64,000 nt of DNA from Cryptomeria japonica (taxonomy: Eukaryota > Streptophyta > Pinopsida > Cupressales > Cupressaceae): positions 188,094,391 to 188,158,390 of the forward strand of contig NC_081406.1 in NCBI RefSeq assembly GCF_030272615.1. The letters run 5' to 3'. A program made the translations under genes and the position numbers. Under the pieces are notes generated by a model that worked only from the letters and a program-made list of their open reading frames with translations, ran no database searches and had not been told where the DNA came from. Positions 1-13,900 of this stretch are shown here, in pieces (the stretch's first letter is position 1; each line of letters begins with the position of its first letter).

Positions 1-1206
1 AATTCATAAGTTTTTCCCATGTTTTGATTTATATGATGGGATAGTGATGATGTATTAAAAGTTGACTATATGCATTTCAGATGTTAATGAAAACCTATTA
101 AATCATGTTTTGTCTTTGTCAGTTGTTCCTGCAGCCGTGTGATTCATTCCTGTTGCCATGCAGATTGTATTAGGCAATATCATGTGTGAAATTAATAGAT
201 GTTTTGATTAATTAAAATAGATGTGTATGTGCTTGTATGTTGTTTCTTTTGAATTGCAGGAATAAATAATATGTTGCGGTGAGAGCTCTCCTGTCACACC
301 AATTGCAGTAAGAGATATTCAAGAAGGTGACTGAAAGATCAAATCAGCGGAGACGATGATGAGCGTAAGGAACAATAGAGGAGAAACAAGTGCACAATAC
401 TCATTGATGTCTAACTCAAGTGGGCGTCAGTATTGTAAATGCCTCCATGCTATGTTATGGCTGTGGTTTGGTTTAGATCCATATTATCAGTGACTTAATT
501 CTGACTGTTTCCCTTCATGAATATCATCTGCCTCTTCTCATCAGTGTGATCTGTGTTATAGGAAGTAGTTGTTTTTGTTTTAAATAAGGGTCTTTGTCTC
601 TTTTCAGAGGTTAGAAAGAAAAGAGAAGAAAAAGAGAAGAAGATTTAGAAATAAAGTTACAAAGTATTTTGAGTTTCTTTTGATTCTAAATAATGTATCA
701 ACTTTTGAGGAACAATGAATAAAGATATGTTATTCTGAGCACTTAGAGTTATTTTGGAAGCCTAAAAGTACTCATCCAAGGGGGCCTACTTGGTGAGTGT
801 TCCCGTGCCTTTGTTAAAATTAGTTTTCTTCTTTAGCTGCAGTAGATGTTTTTGCATTGACTGTTCCCGTAGCCAAAGCAAACTGAGTAATTCGTGTTTG
901 AAAACTTTGGACTTAGTTAGTATTTCTTGAGTGAAATTTATGTTAATGCATAGTGTTTCCTGTAGCCATTCAAATATGTCAATTCTTGCTTACGTTTCCT
1001 GCATAGATGTTAATTGCTGCAATAATGTAGGGTAGCTATCACAGGAACTTAGTGCATATATAGTGCAAACCCATTTCAAGTATTATGTCCCTGGGTTGAC
1101 AATCAAATGAACACCAACTATGGAGATAGTAACTTCACAGAGTAAATGTCCAAACTTCGGATTGAAAATTTAACTATAGTTATTATTCTTATTGTTGGGT
1201 TGAACA
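1..1206 (+). repeat. 5' LTR of element A (first ~35 bases missing)
   Basis: Base 1 aligns with 9725 of the 3' LTR, and similarity continues to the shared end TTGGGTTGAACA. The two copies differ by many substitutions and small indels, for example an extra block near 10585-10640 in the 3' copy. The insertion is therefore old. Confidence 0.85.
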
Positions 1207-1210
1207 TTTT

Positions 1211-1228
1211 TGGCACCATTGTTGGGGA
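1211..1228 (+). other. Primer-binding site, tRNA-Asp type, of element A
   Basis: TGGCACCATTGTTGGGGA begins four bases after the LTR end. It matches the Athila-type tRNA-Asp site TGGCGCCGTTGCCGGGGA except at four positions. All four are C-to-T or G-to-A changes, consistent with decay of methylated cytosines. Confidence 0.7.
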
Positions 1229-1325
1229 TGGTGTCAAACTAAGAACTTGTTATGATTATTATCTTTAGTTTTCATTTTAGTTGTTTTTGATAAACCTGAT
1301 TGTTAAATAATTTCTATGAACTTGC

Positions 1326-3060
1326 ATGCATAGGCAAAGAAGAGATGATCAAGGTAGATTCCTCCCCAGTTATCCTAATCATGCAGGAATTGATCCCCTA
1401 GATGTAAATCCTTTTTCTAAACTTTATCAAACCTCAGAGAATTTGAACCACCATGAATTTGAATTTCCTGAGAACAACCTCGATTTCCTTTTTGGACCTC
1501 CAGAAGAAGAAATTCATATAATAAACTCCCCTAAAAGTCAAATGCAAGGAAATCCACCCCCACCTTTGGCACGAACATTTGAGTTTCCTATCTCTGATTA
1601 GCATGATAATGCTAATCTCAAGAACATTCCAGCGTCTTCCCTCCCTAAATTCTATGGATTAGTGACAGAGGATCTAGACACATTCTTGTTTGAGTTTGAT
1701 GTTCTCTGTAGGAGTTTTGATTATACTACAAATGCCCATAGACTCAAAATATTTCCTGCTACTCTGAAAGAATCATCTTTAAGATGGTTTATGAGCTTAG
1801 GGAGTAGCACAATTACTACATGGGATGAGATGAAATGATTGTTTCTTGCAAAGTATAAGGATTATTGTAGAGGCATTGATCACCATGGAGATGATATTTT
1901 TAGAATGACATAGAAAGAAGATGAGAGTCTTGAAGATTATCTGGAGAGGTTTCTATTCAGTGTCAAAAAGTCCAAGCATAAGACTCTAAATGAAGATTCT
2001 CTCAAGATGATATTTTTGAGAGGAATCAATGATGAATGCACTGATGCTTTGGATCTTATGGGAGGAGGCGACATAACACAATCCACATGGAATGACATTT
2101 GATGAATTTGTCAGAAGTATTCTAGATCTGCTTCTAAAAAAAATAGGTGTTTCAAGCTAGGAGTTTCTTCATCAACATCTAGTACTGGAGTTTATAGAAT
2201 GGAACTTAGCCATTTGTTGAAGGACTTTAAGGAGGATGTCATAAATAATATGGCTACTGAATTGGATACACTCTCAGCTAAGAAGAAGCATGAGGAAGCT
2301 GATGCAGTTCTTATAGAATTCTGCCCTCATTGTAGACAAAGGAAAAGAGACTGCAGATGTAAAATGGTTACAAATCTTGAAGTTCCTAACTTCAAGACAA
2401 TACAAAGTGATGATGAATAAGTTTTCTATGTTGATCAAAGAAGGCCAAATTTTCCAAGACAACGTATGCCTCCTAATCCACTTTCTTTTTCTGGTTATAG
2501 TGGAAATTCTTATGCACCAAATAATCAATGGCAATCACCATATGCTCAAAATTTTGGTAGTTATCCAAACCGGTATGGTCCTCAAGGCCAAGGGCAACAT
2601 TTTGCCAGTCAAACTCCATAGTGGCAACAACCACAAGGAAATTGGTCTCCACCTCAAGGAAAATGGCAACAATTTCAAGGAAATTGGCAACCTACTCCTC
2701 AATGGAGGGGGAGTCAACCATGGACCAATCACTCTTCTAGATATCAACAGTCTATTCAATAGGAACAACCACCTACAATAATGCCTCCCCTTGCAGCCAC
2801 TACTGTTCCACCTAAACCCACATAGTTGCCCACTCAACCAATGCTGAATCCTAATAGAAAATCTCAACAACAACAACAACAAGTTTATTCATCTGATCCT
2901 AATCAATACCCAACCTATTCTCTATCTATAAGTGATATTCACCTCAAATTTGGGACAACTTTGCCTAATCCATCCCCTCCAATTATAACTGAAATACCCA
3001 AAGAACAAGAAATCTCTAGTCCAATAGTCCCAATACCTCAAAAATAACAACTGCCTCCAT
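1326..3060 (+). pseudogene. gag of element A
   Basis: Gag forms the particle that packages element RNA. The ATG at 1326 opens a frame shared by all downstream Pol pieces. About 1640-2110 reads as a capsid domain of the Retrotrans_gag type (KFYG, LRWF and DYLERF blocks). A Cys-rich stretch, CPHC...CRC, lies near 2320-2355. A Gln/Pro/Asn-rich tail with NWQP repeats and a poly-Gln run fills 2420-3050. In-frame stops near 1600, 1836, 1912, 2101 and 2418 break it; most can be explained by single C-to-T or G-to-A changes of CAG, CAA, CGA or TGG. Confidence 0.75.
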
Positions 3061-5420
3061 TTCCTTAGAGGTTGCAAGAAAAAGAGATTCTTCTAAAACA
3101 AGAGCAAGGTTTTGATATTATAGATAAACTGAAACATGTATGTGTTAAAATCCCATTGTTACAAGCAATAAAGGATGTTCTTGTATACAATAAGGCACTT
3201 AGGGAAGCATGTCTAAAGAAGCCTGATAGAAAGAAGAAAGATCTGCAAACAGTGCATGTAATGGGTCAATTGATAGATATTATGCTAGGAAAGGTTTCAA
3301 TTCCTAAGTATGTTGATCCTGGTAGCTCTGTTGTGAATATAATCATTAATGGCACTCAGATAAATTACACTTGGATTGATTTGGGAGCAACCATTAATGT
3401 TATGACAAGGGATATTATGTAGTGGCTTGAAATCACTAGTCTCAGACCTACACCTACAGTCCTACAACTTGCTGATAGTTCTATAGTTTGACTTGATGGT
3501 ATGATTGAAGATATAGTTGTTGCTTTGGATTCTTGGGAATACCCTGCAGACTTTATGATCCTATCTCCTAAGGCCACATTGAGAGGATATATAGTGATTT
3601 TGGGAAGACCTTGGCTTGCTAAAACTGATGCATATATTGGATGTAGGTTAGAGGATATGACTATTTCAGATGGGAACTCTACCAAAACACTAGCTTTGTA
3701 TTCTCTTGCTCAGCCCCAATTTGATCAACAACAAGTTGTTTGGCCTAACTTGGGAGAAGAATTTGAAGAAGGAGTTGACTCTATCAATCACCTTATGATG
3801 ATTAATAAAGGACCATTCATCCAATTTCATGATGATGACTCAATTCTTTATAAAATTCTGACAAATGAGTTAAGACAAGAGCAACAATCTCAGGAGTTAG
3901 TACCAAATATTGCAGAATCAGACTTTCTTGTAGCCATTGATATATTGCATACTCTATTGCTGCAAGAAGTCTGCACTTCTCATTTTTTTGATATATCTCA
4001 GATTGATCTTACTATCAAAGTGGAAGTTGATTCAAATAAATATCTGAATATCAACAACAATCTTACAAATACTCAAAGAGTAGCACTTGTGGATTTGCTC
4101 AAATGTCATAAACATGCTTTTGCATGAGATTACAAGGATATGCATGGAATTGACACAACAGTTTGTACCCATCACATCTACATAAAATAAGACTGTAGAC
4201 CACTTAGACAGCCACAAGGAAGAATCAATCTTGCATTAAGAGAAATAGTTAAAGAGGAATTGTAGAAGTTGTTGAATGCTAGATTTATCTATCCTATTTC
4301 TGATAGTCAATGGGTATCACCTTTGGTAATAGTTCCTAAGAAAGGAGGAAAATGAAGGGTATTTGTTGATTACAGAGCCTTGAACTTAGCAACCACAAAA
4401 GATCATTTTCCATTGCCATTTGTGGATCAGGTATTAGACTCTTTGGCAGGGAAGTCATACTTCTCATTTTTTGATGGATTCAGTGGCTACAACTAGATTC
4501 AAATTGGCCCAGAGGATCAAGAAAAGACTACATTTACTTGTCCTTGGGGAACATATGCATATTTTGTTCTTCCTATTGGATTATGTAATGCTCCAGCTCC
4601 TTTTCAAAGAGCTGTGATAAGCATATTTTTAGATATTTCTTAGGACAACATGGAAATTTATATGTATGATTTTACAACCTATGGTTCAAAATTTGAAGAA
4701 GCATTGGAGAACCTGAAGAAAGTTTTGCAACGGTGTGAAGACTATAATTTGTCATTAAATAGTGAAAAGTGCTTCATGATGATACAAGAAGGTATAGTCC
4801 TTGGTCATCATATCTCTATAAATGGAATACAAGTTAACTCAACAAAAAATGAAGTTATTCAAAATATCACTGCACTGGTAAAGTAGAAAGATGTCAAAAG
4901 TTTTCTTGGTCTTGCTAGATATTATAGAAGGTTTATCAAAGATTTCAGCAAAATTGTAAGTCCCTTATATTTTCTTCTTACCAAGGATATTGAATTTAAA
5001 TGGACTTCTTGATGCAATGAAGTTTTCTTAAAGCTCAAACAAGCTTTGACCCAAGCACTAGTTCTTAAAGGTCTAAATTGGTCCTTACCATTTAAAATTC
5101 ATACAGATGCATCTGATTATGCAATAGGAGTAGTCTTAGGATAGAACATGTAGGGGCCTGAGTTAAATTACACAGTCACTAAAAAAGAAATGTTAGCAGT
5201 TATATGTGAACTCAACAAATTCAGGCACTATATAATAGGATATCCTATATTTGTGCACACCGATCATATTGCAATCAGATATCTCATGATTAAGCCTTCA
5301 ATTACTAGAAGATTAGCTCACTAGTTATTGTTGATGCAGGAATTTGATATCACAATTATTGATGAACCAGGAAAGTCCAATGTGGTTGCAGATTATCTTT
5401 CAAGGCTTCAATTGTAGGAA
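3061..5420 (+). pseudogene. Protease, reverse transcriptase and RNase H of element A
   Basis: Same frame as gag. The protease active site lies at 3378-3389 and reads D-L-G-A, where retropepsins usually have DSGA or DTGA; a LGRPWL block follows near 3598. Reverse transcriptase fills about 4130-4900, with recognisable FVDYRALN, DHFPLPF and FFDGFSGYN blocks. Its catalytic YxDD box at 4659-4670 reads Y-M-Y-D, so the first aspartate is lost. RNase H follows at about 5090-5330 (HTDASDYAIG, then HTDH). More than ten in-frame stops interrupt it. The enzyme is dead both from the stops and from the active-site change. Confidence 0.8.
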
Positions 5421-6760
5421 GATCCTGTAGCCATAGATGATGCTTTTCCAGATGAACATTTATTCCTTATACAATCCTACAGTCCCTGGTATGCTAATAT
5501 TGCCAATTATTTAGCTGTTGCTAAAATGCCAATTCATTTCTCTCCTAAAGAAAGAAGGTTGTTAGTTGAGAAAAACTTTAACTTCTCATGGATTGCTGAT
5601 TGTTTGTTTTATACTAGACTTGACCAAGTCATGAGAAGATGTGTTAGAGAGGATGAATTATATGATATCTTGCATGCATTTCATGATGAACCATGTGGAG
5701 GACATTTTTCTACTAAGAGAACCACGCTTAAAATACTGAACACATGATATTATTGGCCAACATTATATAAGGATACAACATAGTATACAAGGAAATGTGA
5801 TAGATTCCAGTGCATGGGTAGGCCTACTAAATATGATGAGATGCCATTATACCCACAAATAATAGTTGCACCATTTGATAAATGGGGATTAGATTTTGTT
5901 GGGCCAATTGATCCCCCTTCTAATGGAAAATCTTACATTCTGGTATGTACTGATTATGTAACCAAATGGGTGGAAGCTCGAGCTATGACACATGCAAGAG
6001 ATAATAAAGTGGCTGAGTTTCTTTATTTAGAGGTATTTACTAGGTATGGAGTTTCAAGAGAAATTGTATCAGACCAAGGACCACAGTTTACTTCCACATT
6101 GATTCTAGCCTTGGTCAATGAATACAATATAAGGCACAAAATATCTACCCCATACCATCCACAAGCAAATGGACAAGTAGAGGTCACAAATAGGGAGCTA
6201 GAAGCCATTCTTACCAAAACAGTAGCTGTTCATAAAAAAAATTGGTCTCATAGACTTCCAGAAGCCATTTGGGCATATAGAACAACATGGAAGACACCAA
6301 TTGGTTTTACACCTTTTGAAATGGTGTATGGGAAAGCAACAATGATGCCTATTGAGTTTGAACACAAAACTCTAAGAACAACTCTGCACTTGAATATGCC
6401 ACTTTCTGAAGCACAAAAGACTGTATTCAACAATTGAATGCTTTGGATGAGTGGAGAAAAATGGTTGTCCAATAGACATAGCTAATTCAAAATCAAAGAG
6501 TTAAGTGGCATGATAAATACATCAAGGAGAAGAAGTTTCAAGTAGGTGATTGGGTGCTGCTATATGATTCAAGATATAAAGATACTATGGGAAAGTTGCA
6601 AACCAGATGGTTAGGCCCATATGAGATAGAGGAAGTTTTAAAAAATGAAGTTGTTCATTTGAACACTATTGATCCAGTTTGATTTAAGCTTTTAGTAAAT
6701 GGTCACCGACTATGTCTCTATCATAAGCCTGCAACCAAAGAGCAGTTCCTGTAGCAATTC
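5421..6760 (+). pseudogene. Integrase of element A
   Basis: Integrase inserts the cDNA into the host genome. The zinc-binding HHCC part lies at about 5670-5815 and is cut by two stops. The catalytic core at 5870-6210 shows the first Asp in WGLDFVG, the second in VSDQGPQF and the Glu in NGQVEV, giving D,D,E. After 6425 the frame shifts once. The C-terminal part continues in another frame with VKWHDKYI and RWLGPYEI blocks to about 6730. No chromodomain is visible. Confidence 0.85.
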
Positions 6761-7428
6761 ACCAAGAAAGATCAAACATCAGTTCCTGCAATAACTGGGC
6801 AAGTTCCTACTACCACAGAAGGGAGCATTCGGGGTACGGTTCTTGCAGCTTCTACAGGGAATGTTCCTAACACTATAATTTTTCAAGCATCATTTCATAA
6901 AGATATTTCCATGTCTTATGGAAATATTATTCTCCATAAATAAATTTTCCATCCATGTCATCCCATCTTATTTCTTTATCTATCATTTCATTCATGTCAA
7001 ATCATTTCATTTCACCATTTTTTTGGCTAACCATTTTCATGCAACATTTATTCGCACGACTGCAGGTATGTACATATATCATTATTTTTAATTATGCATT
7101 TATTATTTCACTATGATTATTGCCTATGCCAAATATGTGTACACTTCCCTAAATCCTTTCTGCATGTGTGGACACGTGCCAAAATAAGTTAGAGGGGTGT
7201 TTTATGGTCTTATTTCCAAAATTAGTAATTATTCGTCCTTTTCAGTAACTTGATTTGATTGCTTACCATCATTATTTTAATGAGATATTCTTTGGCATGA
7301 GTAAGTAATGAATTTTCCCACCAAAACTGGAAGTAAGGAAGGAAGTTTCAAGCAAATATTTTCAGTTTGCAGATTACTTTAGGTCCTCATTCTCAGCTGC
7401 GGAAGTTATTTTATGAGCTAAGGTAGTC
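6761..7428 (+). other. Spacer between integrase and extra ORF of element A
   Basis: AT-rich sequence without a supported gene. I see no clear motif beyond a short pyrimidine-rich patch near 6955-7020. It may hold a promoter or splice acceptor for the downstream ORF, but nothing here proves that. Confidence 0.4.
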
Positions 7429-9660
7429 ATGGGTAGAGATCCTATCCGCCATGAACCAGTAATCCATGATGCATTGCTATAGGATTCCCCATGTGAGCAT
7501 TATTTCTGTCTGCATGGTTGGATTGACTACTTTCTGAAAATAACAAATTATAATGGGGAAATTGCTTTCGAGTTCATGCATTCATTCGATCAAGGGGAAG
7601 CTTCTGTCATAGGATTAAGGGTTATTGCTATAGAACAACAAATATTTGAAGTTACTGGGTTGTTCCACGAAGGAGAACTGTTTCCTAAATCAAAGGATGC
7701 AAGAAGCACCAGAGCAGAATTTACGCAACCCACAAATGGACCTCTAATGGTGGGCAAGCAAGGAACCAGATGGGTGTCTCTTCTAGCAGAATGGACCCAG
7801 GTGGCCTTGTATATAATGAAGTACATTACGTGAGATGGAAGGTATTCAAATTTACATTCAACCCATTTCAAATTTCTTAGTCATTTACGGCATGACTAGA
7901 GGGTAATTATACCACCTCATTTCAACAAGTGCCAAAGAAATACGAAAGAATGGAAATCGTTCTGTTAGTCATCATGGTCTGATAAAATTGTTGGTAGAAT
8001 GTTCTCTTAGGGATGTTTCACAGATGGCATGGGGGTATTTGAAGACATACTATAGTTTAGGGTTGAAGATGCTCCTGTTGCAGACGAGTTAGTAGTTCAA
8101 AAGGAGGATACAAAAGGGCCCTTGTCTCCTATAATTTCTACAGAGAATGAATCTCTTTTCACCAAAGAAGCTTTGACTATTACGGAGGAAGAGATGATAG
8201 AAACAAACATTGAGAAGCCCTCCACTTCTTTCCAAAGAGGAGTGACATCTTCTAAAAGAAAAGGGAAAGAATTAGAGGCAATTAATGCAGAAGATGAAAC
8301 TATGGTTCAACCGTAGGCAACACAGGTTTCTCCTATAGCCAAGAGGTGTAAGCCAAAGGGAAATACCCCTTCAGCAAAGCCTTTTGTAGAAACCATTTTT
8401 GTAGTCTCTCCAAAGGTTTATGCAAGGACTCGGAGTAGTACCCAAAAAGTCTGTCCAACAGGTGATGCAATAGAGGTTATTTCAGTTGAAGCATTAGAAG
8501 AGGAATGGGAGAGTCCAACAAAGGTTGAAACCCAGGAGGAACATGACGTTGATAGAATTTCAAGTCTGGCATATGTGACAAAACAACTTGAGGAACTTGT
8601 TGAAGAAATTCCACATCCTAAGGTAAAATCTATTAGACCTCCATCATCTCTCACCAGTTTATCTATTGCATTAACATTCTATAGGCAGTGGGAGATAGAG
8701 AGGGCTATATTACAGGAAATTATTGATAAGAAACAAAGGGAAATAGAAAGAAGGGATGATAAAATTGAATAATTAGAAGCCAAGATTGATACAATTACTA
8801 GTATGGTCCCTAAGTTAATGCAATGTAGGGCTCCGCCAAGAGTTTATGCTTTGCATCTAAAGGAGGGGTATTTAAATTTTAAATTAAGTCACATTATTAG
8901 GGACCTTAGCCCTTCTTTAGACACCCCTGAAGAATTTTATGATGCCTATCAGAATTCTCTAGTAGCTATGAAAAATTTATTGTGGGAACTCTACTTGCAT
9001 AACTATGTCATGACTTCTAACAGTGAGTGGAATCCCTTGCTATACATTGGTGATATCCACATAAAAGCCTTAATGTCATGGATTCAGAATGAGATCAACA
9101 TGGGAACTTAGGCCAAAACACATAAGAATATTTAATTTGATTTTCCATTGCCACTTAGGAAGGAAGCAAAAGACCCAAGGGTTCTTTATTATGATTGGCA
9201 GAAGCTATTGGCAAGGCCAAATGTAAGGGACCGAGTATTGCCAATGAGGGAAGAAATATTCCAAGCATATGAACACTTAATTCAGAATGAAAGTGCAACT
9301 GCAATCGACTATTTGAATCAGTGTTGGAACAATTTGCCAGAGGAATTAAAATAGGGAGAACCTAATTCACTGCCAAATTTTCATGTAGCTATACAAAGAG
9401 CCCCTAAATACATCCATCTGGGTAGGATGAAAAACCATAACTGGTTACCTTTGATATTTCAGCCCCCTATCCTCATGTGGCCATTGTTGGGATGTAGGAT
9501 TATAGACAAACCCTATGAAGCAGTTACAAAAGAGGCTAGATGGTCCAAGCTAGAAAAGATGAAGGGGTTTTATTGGAATTTGGCTTCAGGAGGAACAGGT
9601 CAAGGAACTGTTGGTGACTAAAGAGTTAGTGCCAAAATTAGGAATTTTCCTCTTGCTGGA
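7429..9660 (+). pseudogene. Extra ORF after pol in element A (env-like position)
   Basis: A decayed frame of about 740 codons opens at the ATG at 7429. The N-terminal part (7429-7830) has a compact hydrophobic pattern resembling the putative plant transposon-protein type found downstream of pol in plant gypsy elements. The centre (8100-8560) is Ser/Thr/Glu-rich with basic KRKGKE patches. At 8690-8800 the text is a heptad-like coiled coil (QEIIDKKQREIERRDDKIE). The tail is rich in Trp, Leu and Pro. I see no signal peptide or membrane segment, so calling it an envelope protein is not justified. Several in-frame stops disrupt it. The function is unknown. Confidence 0.6.
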
Positions 9661-9673
9661 GGATCAACAAGAC

Positions 9674-9689
9674 CTTAAGTTGGGGGGCA
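9674..9689 (+). other. Polypurine tract of element A
   Basis: The purine-rich run around AAGTTGGGGGGCA lies immediately upstream of the 3' LTR start TGATGAG. It is the expected plus-strand DNA primer site. Confidence 0.7.
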
Positions 9690-10960
9690 TGATGAGTTGA
9701 GACGTTAGCTCTTTTTATTCCCAAAATTTATAAGTTTTTCCCATGTTTTGATTTATATGATGGGATAGTGATGATGTATTAAAAGTTGACTATATGCATT
9801 TCAGATGTTAGCTGAACCTATTAAATCATGTTTTGTCTTTTCTAGTTGTTCTTACAGCCATGTGATTCATTCCTATTGCCATACAGATTGTGTTAGGAAA
9901 TATCATGTGTGAAATTAATAGATGTTTTGATTAATTAAAATAGATGTGTATGTGCTTGTATGTTGTTTCTTTTGAATTGCAGGAATAAATAAGATGCTGC
10001 GGTGAAAGATCTCATGTCATGCCAATTGCAGTAAGAGATATTCAAGGAGGTGACTAAAAGATCAAATTAGTAGAGAAGATGATGAGCATAAGGAACGACA
10101 GAGGAGAAATAGGCATGCAATACTCATTGATGTCTAACTCAAGTGGGTGTCAATATTGTAAATACCGCCACGCTATGTTATGGTTGTGGTTTGGTTTAGA
10201 TCCACCTTATCTGTGGCTTAACTTTGACTATTTCCCTTCATGAATATTATCCGCCTCTTCTCATTGGTGTGATCTGTGTTGTAGGAAGTAGTTGTTTTCT
10301 TTTAAATAAGGGTCTTTGTCTCTTTTTAGGGGTTAGAAAGAAAAGAGAAGAAAAAGAGCAGAAGATTTAAAAATAAAGTTACAAAGTGTTTTGAGTTTCT
10401 TTTGATTCTGAATAATGTATCGAATTTTGAGGAACAAGGAATAAGATATGTTATTCTGAGCACTTAGAGTTATTTTGGAAGCCTGTAAGTACTCATCCAA
10501 GGGGCCCACTTGGTGAGTGTTCCCATGCCTTTGTTAAAATTAATTTTCTTCTTTAGCTGTAGTAGAAGTTCTTGCATTGACTGTTCCTGCAGCCATTGGA
10601 AACATATCCATTGACTTTTCCTACAACCAAAGCAAACAAAGTAATTCTTGTTTGACAACTTTGGACTTATTTAGTATTTCTTGAGTGAAATTTATGTTAA
10701 TGTAAAGTTGTTTCTGTAGCCATTCAATTGTTTTGATTCTTTCTTACTTTTCCCGCATAGATGTTAGTTGCTACAGTAATGCAGGGTAGCTATCATAGGA
10801 ACTTAGTGCATATATAATGCAGACCCATTTCAAGTATTATGTCCTTAGGTTGACAAACAAATGAACACCAGCTATGGAGATAGTAACTTCATAGAGTAAA
10901 TGTCCAAACTTTAGGTTGAGACTTTAACTATAGTTATTATTCTTATTATTGGGTTGAACA
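9690..10960 (+). repeat. 3' LTR of element A
   Basis: The repeat runs from TGATGAGTTGAG to GGGTTGAACA, 1271 bases, with TG...CA ends. It matches the 5' copy along its whole length with moderate divergence. Confidence 0.85.
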
Positions 10961-13900
10961 ATGGTTACAATGCTTGCACGAGTTAAAGGTTTGAAAGACT
11001 CCTACTACTTATAGGAGTGGATGTGCTACTACATGAAAATCATTAAGAAAGGGAAAACCAAGATTGATTGGGGGGAGAAAACCAGTGATGCTCTCTGTAT
11101 TCAGTTAAAAGAGGTCAAAACATCATTGAAATTTTATATGAATTCATATCTTGTGTATGCAGCCACCTCAATGAGGCAATATCCAGGCTTGTCTACAAAA
11201 GGAGATAGAAGGCTGTTACCTGTTTGGGATTATTATGATCAGTTTGTCATCAATAATCAGGGAGCTCATTTCCAAAGAGTTAATGATGCTTTCTTCGCAG
11301 TGTGGAGATGTTAATTCAATAAGAATCTACACAAGGAGACAATTTCAAAAGCAGCATATGACTTGGTGTCTTCCTTTGGTTGTGTTTTCCTGCAATTTCC
11401 TACATTTACGTATATCCGCATTGAATGCTTTACAGGTGAGCCATTCATGTTGCCTTGGTATCCCTTAGACAATATTGCCCTCATGGAAATTTATCATCAA
11501 TTGGTACATGTGCATGCAAGGAAAGCTTATGCTCATAAAGAAGGTCTCAAATGGCCTAAGTCTATTGGCCGGTATTTAGTGCTTACCATGCCCAAGGCCA
11601 AGAATATGAAAAATGAAATGTTATGGGTCACAATGAGGATATTTAAGGCTCGAGAAAACTTTGATTTTCACAATATGAGAAGAAAGACCAAGAGGACCTA
11701 TGTGCATGTATATAGGCTTGAGGATGTTTGGGCAAATTGTAAAAGTGATGAATATTTAAGGAGGATGGACTATAGTCGTCTTACATTGGAGCAAATAGAG
11801 AACTTGGATTTGGCAAAGATTCTAAATACCATGGAAGATACAAATGATATAGTGGACCCAGTCTACTATGAGAAGAAAATCATTGATACTCCCTTTCCTT
11901 TAATTCAATGGTCAAAGAAAGAGAGAAAATCAATTTCTAAGAGGTTTACGCCTATCATGGAAAATACAAACCAATGGCTACTAAAGAAGGGAATCCAGAT
12001 GAAAATAATTTCCTGCTAGCTTAGGTGAGGAAGATAATTATGGTCCAATGGGAAAAAATTCAGAATTGAGAACCAAGAATAATGAAGATACTTAGGCACC
12101 TTCACCAACAAAATCTAAGGGAAAGGCACCAAAATTCAAGTTCACACTTAAAGGCCCAAAGAAAGAGGAATCCTCATCCATGGTCGTGCAACAAGAATCA
12201 GTCCAAGGGCCTGATCAAGACATGGATGAAGAATATGAACAAGAAGAGGGAGAAATTCCTCATGCTGGGAAGAACAAGAACAAGGAGAAAGCTCTACTCC
12301 TACTGTCTCTCACACATCATCATCAAATCATGTTGTGTTTCATTCTATTGACTCCAATTCTTATGAGGAGGTGCGAGTACATGATGAAGAAGCAATAGAT
12401 GTTGACTTGGGGGAAGAACAAGAACAAGAAGGGGGAAATGCAAAATTTGTAACTCTCTCTAATCTTCCTAGTTTCGATGACATTCTAACTTCAATGATTG
12501 AGTCATCAATCTTGGACTTTAATGAAGCTATGGAATTGGTCACCAAGGAACAACAGGTGGTGAGTCTGTCAGTTTCTTCTGCCATGACAAAAACTTCACC
12601 CTTGATAATTATAGTTGTCATTTCTATGGCAACGACTCCTATTATTACATCAACACTACCAACAAATGCAGCAGTTGAGACAATTAACATTCTACCAAAC
12701 TCTATGCTATTGCCACTACCAGTATCAATTTCTACAATTCCAGTTGGTTTATTATTACAATGGCTTTGGTACATGTGGGATTATCAGCACTAGCAGTATC
12801 TTCCAGCCATCTGTCCACTAGTTTTCATGTGGCCACACAAGTGGAGGTCACTACTCCAACCACACAATCAGTCTTGCTTCCTTGGTTGGACATAGTGGCA
12901 CCAAAAAGGAAGAATCAAGTTATCTCACCCGATGATTTTGATTTTGAATAGTTAATTTCTTCAAAGGATAAGGTAGCCAAAAATCCCAAGACAATATCAA
13001 GGGTTCTTTTTGATCCAGTTAGTAAAAAAGTATGTTGAAGTAATTGTGCCAGCAACAAGTAAGACCAAAGAAAACATCCAAGCTGCAGATTATACAGTTC
13101 AAACTGTCGAGCTTGGAGAAGAAACCCATGAAAGTGTGAAGCACAACTCAAGAGTTGCAAGTGAAGCTATCATGAGAAGACTGGACAAAAAGCGTGCTAA
13201 GAAGATCAAATTCAAGGAAAAGTGTGAGCAATTGACTAATGTTTTGATCAAGGTAACCTATACTTCACAACAGGTGGAACCCATTTTTTCATCCATTGAT
13301 ACAAAAGCACCAAAAAAGAATGGAACAAGTGGGGGCTAAGGGTCGAGTGGTTGACCAATGGATTGAAAGGTTGAAATCTGAAGGCTCCCTCCTCTTAGAT
13401 TCAACTATCAAGATGCTGAAAGACTTTGAAATCATGCAAAGTCAGATGCAAGGAATCAAAGCTACTTTCACACAAGAGATGGATGCTAATGGAAGAAACA
13501 TGCAAGTGTGGAAAAAGATGGAGGATTTTGACATTGATTTTCTTGTAGATAATAAAGTGTTAGAAACGAGAGGAAAATATGTTCAATTTTTGTCTCTACT
13601 AACACATAGGAATGAACTGATCAAGCATATGGTCACTGATCTTGAAAGTGAGACCAAGAGTTGTGATAATGATATTGATTAGATTTAAGGAAGAATACCT
13701 GATATCCCTTGCTACCTATATGGTAAGGATAATCAATAATTAGTCTCAAGTGATACCCTCATCCAAGAATTCCACTCTTTGATCTCACATTGGACAGAGC
13801 AAGACTTCACTTTGAACACCTTTGATAAACTTCTTGAAATACAGGTTGGTTTAGAGTTGCTTGCCTCTTTGCTCAAGGATGGAAAGAAGCAACATGTGAA

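Larger units (their letters stand above)
1..10960 (+). mobile_element. Element A: Athila-like Ty3/gypsy LTR retrotransposon, decayed
   Basis: The window opens about 35 bases inside the 5' LTR and the element runs to the end of its 3' LTR. Order: LTR, tRNA-Asp-like primer site, gag, protease, reverse transcriptase, RNase H, integrase, long extra ORF, polypurine tract, LTR. Integrase follows RNase H, which is the gypsy order. No chromodomain is seen. The tRNA-Asp primer and the long ORF after integrase fit the Athila clade. Every coding part carries stops, so it is inactive. The left TSD lies outside the window; the right flank starts ATGGT at 10961. Confidence 0.85.

Noticed and set aside
7429-9660. 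Calling the extra ORF of element A an envelope gene
   Set aside because: Position fits, but no signal peptide, membrane segment or fusion-type motif is visible.
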